This document shows positions 20,614-32,100 of a stretch of DNA of 64,000 bases, piece after piece; positions within the stretch are counted from its first letter, which is position 1; each line of letters starts with the position of its first letter. The stretch is taken from contig NC_049981.1 of NCBI RefSeq assembly GCF_000003815.2, positions 5,765,732 to 5,829,731 of the forward strand, written 5' to 3'. The translations under genes were made by a program, and so were the position numbers. The stretch is from Branchiostoma floridae (Eukaryota > Chordata > Leptocardii > Amphioxiformes > Branchiostomatidae). Below the pieces are notes generated by a model. That model did no database searches. It saw only the letters and a program-made list of their open reading frames with translations, and was not told the DNA's origin.

Positions 20614-22621
20614 TCATAGACATGAAGTAGCGTAATTCAACGTAACCCAGGTCTTTTGTGAAGAACCACGTTGCTATAAGTATAAACTAAGTCAATGGGT
20701 ACATTTGATATGACAAGAAATCAAAGGCAGCTCTCAACAACGTTTATGTATTGTGATAAGGAAAAACAGCTTCCCTTAGCCAAGAATGCCATGTTTTCAA
20801 GATGTGTGCGTACTTGTGTATTTCTGACGACACGTAATTTACGTAATCTATTGAAAACGATAATTCCTAATCTGTTTATGACGGGAATTTTCTTTTAATA
20901 CCCTTTGGAAGTCAAGTAAATGTGTAAATCAAATGAGTGTTACATTTACGTAACACACGATGAAGACTCAATAGAATATAAAACAAGAAATAATATATAG
21001 CTAGAATAGATGATCAACTATAATCATAAACGGTGCAAATGTACGTATTGATACGTCATTCAGAAAGGTGAAAGTTATTTGGCGACTGTATAAGGTCGTG
21101 GAACTCTACCCGGTCAAGGGCGGTCAGTCCACGTTCAAAGCCAAGCACGTTTAACGATGAATGATGGCGTACGGAATGTCTGAGGTTGGAATCCGAGCCA
21201 ATCTTTATGTACCATCCCTTCAAGAGGTTTCGTTGATAAAACACATATGGCTCTTGTTTGTCATGTGACATACCCCAGGATTTGGGGGGGGGGGGGGGGC
21301 AATGTTCGTGTTTAAACCTCAGGGGCAAGGACATAGGGCCCTCCTCCTAACTTAGGTAGACTTATGTTTTAAAAGCACAACCTTTGTCTTTGACCACTTG
21401 TCCTTGAGGAAAGAGCTCAATACACGATCCCCGACTCCACTATATGTCAATGGTTACTGTCGTTAAAGTTATAAGACGGTCAGGCTATGCATTTTCTAAC
21501 CCTTTTCCGATGATTGGGGGAGGGGTGTGTGTGTTGGGGTTGAGGCCCTCCCCATGACGCAGTTTCATGACGTCAATTTGACGTAGTTAATGTTGCTATT
21601 AACAACAGAAGTCAAAGCAGACATTACACTTAGCTTAACTTGCTGTTACAATTATAATGTACTTTTTAGCTTAAATCGAAGATTTCTGAAAATACCCTTG
21701 TTCATGGTTCCAGCCGATACAATCACACTGATGAAGTCATAATATTACGTCACTTTGACGTCAATTACCTTACAGTAATGTAAGATAACTTCTGACTCCT
21801 GTAGCGGGCCCCAAAAGAGCCCCGGTCCATATTGCTTTAAAAAGCTCGGTTGGATTAGACACAGTACTACAAGTGGATAACAACATACAATGTTCGTGGC
21901 ATTTATGACCTCAGAAAGACCAGAAAACTAACAAAATTACTACTAGGAAAATGGAAACGTGGCTTTTTTCGACGTGCCTACCACACTAACACACTTGTGG
22001 CACCTACCCATTGGACAAGTAGTCCCTTTTTGCCAATGTAGCGCTTTGTTTTAAATGTTAACTCTGTAAGCAACTCTGTAAAACCAACAAATGCCGCTTC
22101 AATGACACGACACGATCATACTATTTCCTTGTAATCTGCACGTAAAGTTAAATGTAAAAAAAAAAAAATTAGGTTTGTGTTCAGTAATATGTCAACAAAA
22201 CTAACTACGTATGCGTCTTTTCAGTACCAGCCTGAAAGTGTTAGAACACAGTCAGAAACTATGAAAATCTGCAAGCTTAAAATGCCGGCCTCAGCTAGGG
22301 TCTGACACTAACTGTTACCTCTTCACAAGTGTCTTCCTACGCCTAGCACAACTTCCGAAAAAATGAGAAAAGAAAACGAGAACGTACCTTGTGTTGCTTC
22401 ACCTACAGTGTCTAGAGCCTGACCTAAGGAATGCTTGTCTGACCTTGGTCGTTTTGTTTTCCGATACGGTCAACGGGGTGAAAGGGATCGAGTAGTGCGC
22501 ACAGTAAACCATCCGTCTTTAGATGGGCTTCCTTGATAAGATGACATTTTGTTGGCTGTGCAAGTGACCTTGACGTACGAACAACAGCTGTGTTGCGTTT
22601 CAAGCCTTCAAGCGTTTCATG
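20614..22621. other. Upstream of HypX-like gene, mostly unannotated
   Basis: No coding exon recognised. It holds a decayed piggyBac-like copy (21500-21836) and a CACAAG/GTACGT donor-like site on the minus strand at 22388, which could end a 5' untranslated exon. No TATA box was recognised. Confidence 0.4.
21500..21836. mobile_element. Decayed piggyBac-like element copy
   Basis: Left end CTAACCCTTTTCCGATGATT with a G-rich tract, interior with CATGACGTCAATTTGACG and TACGTCACTTTGACGTCA, right end CCCGGTCCATATTGCTTTAA. Same layout as 5441-6301. Confidence 0.5.
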
Positions 22622-23054
22622 TAGGGCTGGGTATCGGTACAGCGTACCGGTACAAAACCGGTTTTTCTTATTGGACCGGTCCAGAAAAACCGGACCTGAA
22701 AACTTTAGGTTGACCGGATGTTGGACCGATTAGAAAATAAACAGATTATTTTATCAGGCATTCATACGTTTTGGCGCTTGCAAGTGGAAGAAAATAACAA
22801 GAGTGAAGTGGATTAGAGTTTATAGTAATTTGTGCCAAGTGTTACAGCCAGTCGCACAGGTGTAGTTAGCGTTGTAGGATTTGAAGACGCCAGTGTGAGT
22901 CAAATAGTCCACCAAACAGGTTTCTTTGTAGTGAAATGGACCATTGGTATGAGTCATACTGAATCAGGTCCAGGTTCAGGTCCGGACCTGAACCTGATCC
23001 TCTGGACCTGAACCGTACCTGGACCTGAATTTTCTGTACCGGTACCCACCCCTA
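22622..23054. mobile_element. hAT-like non-autonomous element
   Basis: Ends TAGGGCTGGGTATCGGTACAG and CTGTACCGGTACCCACCCCTA, flanked by identical 8-bp GTTTCATG (22614-22621 and 23055-23062). An 8-bp duplication with TAGGG-type ends is typical of hAT. It is rich in GGACCTGA/TCAGGTCC palindromic words. No transposase. Confidence 0.85.
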
Positions 23055-23074
23055 GTTTCATGATAAGCATATAA

Positions 23075-23700
23075 GGTTCCGACTGCGTGCATGCTTTCTC
23101 GTTCAAGTAATCGCTTATAAATGTTGAAGGTTAAGACGGAATTTATTACCTCCATGAAATTTCATTGTAACACATGTAAATTATGATAGGTGGAACATAA
23201 ACAAATACCAATATGCTTATGATGCTAACTGATTTATATAATATATGCAAACATTGCAAAACTGATTAATAATTAATGATGCTAATTTCATACTCGTGAC
23301 ATGTGAATGTCAGTCAATGATGATCATCACCACGCATAAATTATGCTAATGTGTAAGTCATTTGCATTGAGTTTACAAAAGCTCTAAATATTTCATGGAG
23401 GTATGAGGTCGCCGAACTGTTGTTTCTTCATTTTTTTCATATCTGCCTGATGATTTTATTTATTTTGTTTGGCAATGTTTAGACCAAAACAGTATATTTT
23501 GCCCCTGTACCCTAGTATTACAACCGAATGACCTGAACTTTTGTAATGATGTGCCTTGACCACATGCCCATATAGATTCAATAACACTTTTAGCATACAT
23601 TACAACAAAATGCTTAATTTGCAATTTTGTGACAAAAAAATATATACAATATACTAAGTTGGGAACGAGGCTGTAGCTTGCACTGTGGAAAAAAAAAGAA
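23075..23700. repeat. Dispersed repeat R1, copy 1
   Basis: Nearly identical to 46540-47157, starting ATAAGGTTCCGACTGCGTGC and ending in an A-rich tail. It includes the opposed words CCTCCATGAAAT and ATTTCATGGAGG. No coding content. Confidence 0.85.
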
Positions 23701-23719
23701 AAACGGGAATTTTTTACTT

Positions 23720-23960
23720 TTGGCATTTGGAAGTTATGTACAGGTGAACATCGTTGAACATGTATTATGCAAATAAGGACTTCATTTGCATAAATTATTA
23801 GATAATGCGATCAAAACATTTTTAATATAGATTGTGGATGTGTATTTATGCAAATGAGAAACGTATTTGCATAATTAATGGCAAACACAATTAATAGAGC
23901 AGTTGTAAAGGGTAGAAACATTTGGCGAAGGTATGGGGTCGTGGAACTTTAGTTACTTCT
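23720..23960. repeat. Octamer-rich repeat R2, partial copy
   Basis: GAAGTTATGTACAGGTGAAC ... GGTATGGGGTCGTGGAAC with two opposed ATGCAAAT/ATTTGCAT pairs (23767-23774 with 23784-23791; 23848-23855 with 23865-23872). Other copies: 41445-42340 (inverted), 45775-46075, 50804-51714. Confidence 0.75.
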
Positions 23961-24489
23961 GCACCTACTCATTTATTTTGACCGTCCTTGGTATGTATAT
24001 GCTTTGATCATATATCAAACATCTACAGGTAGTCTTAGTAAGGCCTATGAAAAACATGTTGTGTCTCCTGTTTCAGTCCTGAAAAATTAGTGTCGGTAGA
24101 ATTATATGTTTTTCTAGAGCCAAAACTCTAGTAATTGTGATACATACCACAATACAGTTAAACAAAGTAAACTGGAAGCATAAGGATTGTCTTTCAATGT
24201 CAAGTTTCAATTTTGTGCATAATAGATACATTTATCCTTCATTAGATAGGGCAACAGTGTTTTCACTTCAATAGGATGCAGGCTGAATAAAAATTCTAAC
24301 TTGAAGCTATGGGACTCCACTACCCACCCCAAAAAAGCCTAGGGTCGGCAGGTTTTTCTGGGGTAGGTAGGGAAACAGGAAACACAACATTTTCCCTAGG
24401 CCTAATACAGCACATACGTTCTAAAGTTACAAAATAATGAGACAGAGCTGTTACTTCTGTCTACAAATTTATTTTGACAATCCTTGGTA

Positions 24490-24633
24490 TGTGAGAACTG
24501 GGCCTATAGCCGTACATTCTGTGCCGCTTTAAAATGCCCTTTGAGTCCTGCATGTGGTTTTCAGAATCTTCACATCTAGACGCTTCTTCAATACGTTTGT
24601 TCTGGCTCTGTTCTCCATAAGATAAATCTAGAA
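24490..24633. repeat. Leader segment of duplication unit 1
   Basis: GTGAGAACTGGGCCTATAGC...TAAATCTAGAAGCATAAAGA precedes the minisatellite. Related leaders occur at about 36450, 40437, 51755, 52550 and 63790. Confidence 0.8.
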
Positions 24634-27600
24634 GCATAAAGACTTCTGTTGCTATGATCGTAAACAGTTCTGTTGCTGTTATCGTAAAGACTTCTGTTGC
24701 TATGATCGTAAACAGTTCTGTTGCTGTTATCGTAAAGACTTCTGTTGCTATGATCGTAAACACTTCTGTTGCTGTTATCGTGAAGACTTCTGTTGCTATG
24801 ATCGTAAACAGTTCTGTTGCTGTTATCGTGAAGACTTCTGTTGCTATGATCGTAAACAGTTCTGTTGCTGTTATCGCGAAGACTTATGTTGCTATGATCG
24901 TAAACAGTTCTGTTGCTGTTATCGTAAAGACTTCTGTTGCTATGATCGTAAACAGTTCTGTTGCTGTTATCGTAAAGACTTCTGTTGCTATGATCGTAAA
25001 CAGTTCTGTTGCTGTTACGTAAAGACTTCTGTTGCTATGATCGTAAACAGTTCTGTTGCTGTTATCGTAAAGACTTCTGTTGCTATGATCGTAAAGACTT
25101 CTGTTGCTATGATCGTAAACAGTTCTGTTGCTGTTATCGTAAAGACTTCTGTTGCTATGATCGTAAACAGTTCTGTTGCTGTTATCGTAAAGACTTCTGT
25201 TGCTATGATCGTAAACAGTTCTGTTGCTGTTACGTAAAGACTTCTGTTGCTATTATCGTAAAGACTTCTGTTGCTGTTATCGTAAAGACTTCTGTTGCTA
25301 TGATCGTAAACAGTTCTGTTGCTGTTATCGTGAAGACTTCTGTTGCTATGATCGTAAACAGTTCTGTTGCTGTTATCGCGAAGACTTATGTTGCTATGAT
25401 CGTAAACAGTTCTGTTGCTGTTATCGTAAAGACTTCTGTTGCTATGATCGTAAACAGTTCTGTTGCTGTTATCGTAAAGACTTCTGTTGCTATGATCGTA
25501 AACAGTTCTGTTGCTGTTACGTAAAGACTTCTGTTGCTATTATCGTAAAGACTTCTGTTGCTGTTATCGTAAAGACTTCTGTTGCTATGATCGTAAACAG
25601 TTCTGTTGCTGTTATCGTAAAGACTTCTGTTGCTATGATCGTAAACAGTTCTGTTGCTGTTATCGTAAAGACTTCTGTTGCTATTATCGTAAACAGTTCT
25701 GTTGCTGTTATCGTAAAGACTTCTGTTGCTATGATCGTAAAGACTTCTGTTGCTATGATCGTAAACAGTTCTGTTGCTGTTATCGTAAAGACTTCTGTTG
25801 CTATGATCGTAAACAGTTCTGTTGCTGTTATCGTAAAGACTTCTGTTGCTATGATCGTAAAGACTTCTGTTGCTATGATCGTAAACAGTTCTGTTGCTGT
25901 TATCGTAAAGACTTCTGTTGCTATGATCGTAAACAGTTCTGTTGCTGTTATCGTAAAGACTTCTGTTGCTATGATCGTAAACAGTTCTGTTGCTGTTATC
26001 GTAAAGACTTCTGTTGCTATGATCGTAAAGACTTCTGTTGCTATGATCGTAAACAGTTCTGTTGCTGTTATCGTGAAGACTTCTGTTGCTATGATCGTAA
26101 ACAGTTCTGTTGCTGTTATCGTAAAGACTTCTGTTGCTATGATCGTAAACAGTTCTGTTGCTGTTATCGTAAAGATTTCTGTTGCTATGATCGTAAAGAC
26201 TTCTGTTGCTGTGATCGTAAATACTTCTGTTGCTGTTATCTTAAAGACTTCTGTTGCTGTTATCTTAAAGACTTCTGTTGCTATGATCGTAAACAGTTCT
26301 GTTGCTGTTATCGTGAAGACTTCTGTTGCTATGATCCTAAACAGTTCTGTTGCTGTTATCGTAAAGAATTCTGTTGCTATGATCGTAAATACTTCTTTTG
26401 CTATGATCGTGAAGACTTCTGTTGCAACAATTGTATACATTTCTGTTGCAATGATCGTATAGATTTCTGTTGCTATCATCATATAGATTTCTGTTGCTAT
26501 GATCGTAAATTGTTCAGTTGCTATGATCCTAAATGGTTCTGTTGCTATGATCCGAAAGGGTTCTGTTGCTATATCCCTAAATGGTTATGTTGCTATAATT
26601 TCTCAAGGGCCCTGTTGCTAAAATCCTAAAGTGTTCTGTTGCTATGATCTTAAAAGTTTAATTCTGTTGCCATGATCCTAAATGGTTCTGTTGCTATGAT
26701 TTCTAAAGGGCCCTGTTGCTAAAATCCTAAAGTGTTCTGTTGCTATGATCTTAAAAGTTTAATTCTGTTGCTATGATCCGAAATGGTTCTGTTGCTATGA
26801 TTTCTAAAAGTCCTGCTGCTAATATAATAAAGAGTTATGTTGCTATGATCCTAAAGTTTGTAGTTGCTATGATCCGAAATGGTTCTGTTGCTATGATTTC
26901 TAAATGGCCCTGTTGCTAAAATCCTAAAGTGTTCTGTTGCTATGATCTTAAAAGTTTAATTCTGTTGCTATGATCCGGAATGGTTCTGTTGCTATGATTT
27001 CTAAAAGTCCTGCTGCTAATATAATAAAGAGTTATGTTGCTATGATCCTAAAGGTTGTAGTTGCTATGATCCTAAATGGCCCTGTTGCTAAAATCCTAAA
27101 GTGTTCTGTTGCTATGATCTTAAAAGTTTAATTCTGTTGCTATGATCTTAAAAGTTAATTCTGTTGCTATGATCCAAAATGGTTCTGTTGCTATGATTTC
27201 TAAAGGGCCCTGTTGCTAAAATCCTAAATTGTTCTGTTGCTATGATCTTAAAAGTTTAATGCTGTTGCTATGATCCAAAATGGTTCTGTTGCTATGATTT
27301 CTAAAAGCTATGCTGCTAATATAATAAAGAGTTATGTTGCTATGATCCTAAAGGTTGTAGTTGCTATGATCCTAAATGGTTCAGTTGCTATGATCCTAAA
27401 TGGTTCTGTTGCTATGATCCGAAATGGTTATGTTGCTATGATCCTAAATAGTTCAGTTCTTATGATCCTAAATGGTTCAGTTGCTATGATCCTAAATGGT
27501 TCTGTTGCTATGATAATAAATGGTTCTGTTGCTATGATCCTAAAGGGCCTTGTTGCTAAAATCCTAAAGTGTTCTGTTGCTATGATCCTAAAGGGTTAAT

Positions 27601-28025
27601 TCTATTGCTATGATCCTAAGGGGTTCTGTTGCTATGATTTCAAAAAGTCCTGCTGCTAATGTCATAAAGAGTTATGTTGCTATAATCTTAAAGGGTTCAG
27701 TTGCTATGATCCTAAATGGTTCTGTTGCTATGATCCGAAATGGTTATGATGCTATAATCCTAATAGTTCAGTTCTTATGATCCTAAATGGTTCAGTTGCT
27801 ATGATCCTAAATGGTTCTGTTGCTATGATCCTAAATGGTTCTGTTGCTATGATCCGAAAGGGTTCTGTTGCTATGATCCTAAATGGTTCTGTTGCTATGA
27901 TCCGAAATGGTTCTGTTGCTATGACCCTAGAGGGTTCTGTTGCTATGATCCGAAATGGTTCTGTTGCTATGACCCTAGAGGGTTGTGTTGTTATGATCCT
28001 AAAGGGTTCTGTTGCTATGATCAGC
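24634..28025. repeat. 24-bp minisatellite, array 1
   Basis: Monomer close to CTTCTGTTGCTATGATCG plus TAAAGA. From 24634 to about 26400 it runs mostly as a 48-bp dimer (TATGATCGTAAACAG alternating with TGTTATCGTAAAG) and includes large internal repeats (blocks at 25009, 25224 and 25511 start alike). From 26400 it decays to GGTTCTGTTGCTATGATCCT plus AAAT units. Because 24 is a multiple of 3, several frames stay open on both strands (up to 412 codons); I do not call these genes. Confidence 0.95.
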
Positions 28026-29100
28026 AGAGACAACCATATCAAACCAGGCACTGTAACTTCGAAGACAGACTCCTGATAACTTTGTTTCCTGCAGAAACTT
28101 ACAGTGGTCTATAAATCTACCTCACCTAAAAATGTATGCCCCACAACAAACCTTCGGTACTGTACAGTGTCTGAAATGTTACTGACTTGCTACTGTTATC
28201 CCATTTATAACCTCTACGGTATTATACACAAGCACAAAAATATCAGTACAACAACGTGCCCGAAACGCACTGTATGTTCTCAAACCTAGTAGGAAACCAA
28301 TTACATTGTAAACCATATGATACATGTAAAAAGCAGGAAGAAAACTTCAAGACCTTCACTTCGCAGTATGTTTGAGCTATTTTGAAAGGACAGCTATCTG
28401 AGACAATAATACATGTAGAAGATAAGAAAATAAATTGACTGTTCAAAACAAATCACACAGCTTTAAGACCCTAAATTCGCAGTGTGTTTGAGCTATTGAC
28501 AAGGTCAGCGCTGTCGCATACATACAGTGTGGCTATGAGAAGCATACTGGTGACGTCTCCCGGTGTTTAATTACCACCCCCCACCCCCAAGGGCTGTGGA
28601 AATGTTTGCTCAGCATGACGACCATTGCAATCCCCATCAAGACTTCCAACACCCGAAAACATGTTATAAGTGAACCTAGTGTAATAACAGGTGCCAAATG
28701 TATCACAGCTTCTGAGTACTACGGTTGTACCAAAGGCCGAAGAATAGAAATCTGCCTTTCACAGTGACGTGATCGTGTTTTCATGGGTCCGGTCCTAAAG
28801 ACTTCTCCAGTTTGGCAAGCGTAAATGTGTCCAAACCTAGTGAGAGGTACAGGGATTTTCTATAGAAATGATCTAAGATTCCCTGGTGGAACATCATACT
28901 GTTCAGCTGTGTTTCTTGGAGGGTTTAAACAAAACTATTTGGCAACTCCTCAGGGGTGGAATAATTATGTTATCTTTTTGACGAGTGATATTATAAAGAT
29001 CGTCGATGCAGATAAAATGAGAACGGCTTTTAGAAAAATGTAGTCATAATCAACACAATAACCACATTTGACCCTTTTTTCAAGCAGTTGAAGACGTATA
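28026..29100. repeat. Post-satellite segment, unit 1
   Basis: Non-coding as far as I can tell. It is duplicated at 53746-54800 (almost identical) and in part at 37030-37570. It contains a 72-codon open frame on the + strand at 28825-29043. Confidence 0.85.
28825..29043 (+). CDS. Hypothetical 72-residue frame kept in two duplication units
   Basis: Starts MCPNLVRGTGIFYRND and ends DADKMRTAFRKM. The copy at 54533-54751 has the same start, length and stop with four replacements (D/N, S/P, K/R, N/S) against about five silent changes. No signal peptide, membrane helix or family is recognised. It may be a chance frame. Confidence 0.25.
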   Translation: MCPNLVRGTGIFYRNDLRFPGGTSYCSAVFLGGFKQNYLATPQGWNNYVIFLTSDIIKIVDADKMRTAFRKM

Positions 29101-29103
29101 CAA

Positions 29104-32100
29104 CTATTCAAAAGAGTTCAATGAAATCCGTCCATCCTCAGTTTGGTGCATCTTATCGTCAAGTTTAGATTGTTTCATATCTTCATACTGGTGATCACGA
29201 CACTTCTCACTACACCAGCTGTCTGATCATTTGGGGGGCCTACATCTTCATACGGATGGTCATGACCACACAGCAGCTGTACATGTGGTGTTTGGAGTTG
29301 GATTTAGTGATGGCTTGAGACTGGCCTTGCCCTACATCTTTATGCGAGCATTTGTTGTGTTAGTATCAGATTCAGTGTTGGGAATGACCAACGGCTTTGT
29401 AGAGGGAACATTGCATTGAAACAATCTGTCCCGTGCCATACGATGGGTTTCTAGCTTCGATGACACCCTGAGACTGCCCCTGTCTTGTAGACTGATCATG
29501 GTCACTGGCTGTGGTTTTTGNNNNNNNNNNNNNNNNNNNNNNNNNNNNNNNNNNNNNNNNNNNNNNNNNNNNNNNNNNNNNNNNNNNNNNNNNNNNNNNN
29601 NNNNNNNNNNNNNNNNNNNNGGATGGCCTGAGACTGGCCCTGCCCTGTCTGATTGTGCTGTTTTTCTATATCTTCATACTGGTGATCATGGCCACTGGTC
29701 ATTAAAGTAGCTGCAGTGTTTGGGTTGGACTTAGTGATGGCCTGAGACTGGCCCCGCCCAATCTGATCATGTTGTGTCATATCTTCACACTTCTGGTCAT
29801 GTCCACTGGTCACTACATTAGCTGTGCTGTTTGATATAGATTTATTGGTGGCCTCATACTGGCCCACAACTTTGTATAGAGAATTCTGCTGTAAGACGGT
29901 CGGCCCTGTGCCATAAGATAGATTTCTAGACTCCAAGGATTCATTGGTGGCCTGAGACTGGCCCTGCCCTGTCTGATCATCATGGTCGTCAACACCTTTA
30001 TTTGGGTGATCATGACCACTGGCCACTACATAAGCAGCTGTGGTGTTTGTGTAGTGTCCAGCGATGGTCTGAGACTGGCCCTGCCCTGTCTGACCCTGAC
30101 TACAGATCATTGTTGTAGATGCTTGGTCCTTTGCTGATGCTCCTACACCTACATACATAGGGTTTGGATCTAAGGCAGCTACCAACTCGTGATTTAACAG
30201 GTTTTCAACTTTCAGAGATTTCGTGTTAACCAGAGACTGGCCCTGGTCTGTCTGATCATGGTCGCTATCAGCATGTATATACTGGTGACCATGACCACTG
30301 GTCAGTACACAAGCAGCTGTGGTGTTTGTGCAATGTTCGGCGATGGCCTGAGACTGGCCCTGCCCTGTCTGATCATGATCGTTGTCAACATGTATATACT
30401 GGTGACCATGACCACTGGTCACTACGCAAGCAGCTGTGGTGTTTGTGTAGTGTTCAGCGATGGCCTGAGACTGGTCCTGCCCTGTCTGACCCTGACTACA
30501 GATCATTGCTGTAGATGCTTGGTCCTTTGCTGATGCTCCCACACCTACATACATAGGGTTTGGATCTAAGGCAGCTACCAACTCGTGATGTAACATGTTT
30601 TCAACTTTCAGAGATTTCGTGTTAACCAGAGACTGGTCCAGGTCTGCCTGATTATGATGGTTGTCAACATCTTTATACTGGTGATCATGACTATTGGTCA
30701 TTACAGTAGCTACGGTGTTTGTATTTGAGTCAGTGATGGTCTGAGCCTGGCCCTGTATTAGGTTGGTATGTCGGTCTATATCTTCATACTGGTGATCATG
30801 AGCATTGGTCACAACACCGGGTGTGGTGTTTGCGTGCGATTGAGTGATGGTCTGAGACTGACCCTGCCCTGTGTGATAATGACAATTGGTCACTACGGTA
30901 TCTGTAATGTTAAGTCTACGCAAGGCAATGTTAGAATCAGGGCCTAAAGAAGGGTTTGGGGGTGGATTCTTGGTCCTCTTCTTGCACCAGATTGTGAGAA
31001 TGATGGTGCCGATCAGGGCAATGCCAGCTATCGAACCACAGACAGAGCCAATGAAAGCAGGTGTGGGAAAACTGGGAAGGGATTCTTTGGAAGAGTCCCT
31101 TTCCGGTTTTTCTGAAGTGTTTAGTTGGACTTTCTGTCGCTCCAGTTTTGCCTCTTTTACCTTTAAGATCAGCTGGCGTGCTGTTGTAATAGTCATTAGA
31201 TGTTATTTGGGTATCAGTATGGGAACTTTTGGTTTCCGGCTTGTCTGAAGTGGTTTTAACAGTTGAACTTATTATTGCTCTTGTTTTGGCTCTTGTTGGA
31301 CTTTCTGTCGAACCAGTTTTGCCTTTTTTACCTTTACGATCTGCTGTTTTGCTGTTGTAATAGTCATTAGATGTTATTTGGGTATCAGTATGGGAAATTT
31401 TGGTTTCCGGCTTGTCTGAAGTGGTTTTAACGGTTGAACTTATTATTGCTCTTGTTTTGGCTCTTTTTTCTGCAGGACCTACTGTTGAGCCAGCTGCTGT
31501 GCAATTATGATAGTCTAAACAAGTTGCTCGGGTATCAGCGTGGAAACTGTTGCCTGTAAGGGGTGAAGCTATTGTCGGTCTTGTTTTGTTTATCTTGTTC
31601 TTGACTGTGGAGCCAGCTGTTGTACCTTTGCAACAATTGTTAAACTTTAAGGTTACTTGAACATCAACAGGCAGTGCTGATTTGGTCGGCTCGACACATA
31701 CCAAATCTTCAGGACTGACATCCGCAAGTTTCTGTCCCCGTAAGTTAGCGGGTTTGACACATGTTATCTGGTCTTTAAATGAAGGAAATTCAGTCGAATC
31801 TAGCCTAAAGGGAACCATCTTACAGTCACATTGCCAGGGATTCCGGTCAAGAGTTATGACGAGATTAAATGGCAACAAGCTGAAAGCTAAAGGGGAAATG
31901 GCAGACATCTTGTTCAAGGCAAGCCCCAAATGCTGTAGCCGGGGTAGTTTTACAAATGCACCTTCCTGAATCAATGTTATATGGTTTAACTCCAGGTACA
32001 ACTCTTTTAGCTGGGCCAGATTTTCAAATGTACCTTTCTGAATCATTGTTATCTGGTTGGCTATCAGCCTCAACATCCATAGCCTGGTAAGATTTGCAAA

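Noticed and set aside
24654-26629. Long open frames of 122-412 codons on + and 321 codons on - in the minisatellite
   Set aside because: They are a by-product of a 24-bp unit (a multiple of three) without stops. The peptides are pure repeats such as KTSVAMIV, several frames are open at once, and there is no start context or splice structure.
24650-28020. RFX X-box sites in the minisatellite (GTTGCTATG...)
   Set aside because: Only the left half-site matches; the right half (RRNAAC at the correct spacing) is absent.
24634-28025. CRISPR-like array
   Set aside because: The units are contiguous 24-mers without unique spacers, in an animal genome.
30258-30533. Plus-strand frames opposite the receptor tail (also 55877-56152)
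   Set aside because: Shadows of the repetitive receptor tail on the opposite strand.
31090-31140. Programmed ribosomal frameshift in receptor copy 1
   Set aside because: No canonical slippery heptamer or downstream structure is evident; comparison with the stalk repeats shows a simple indel.
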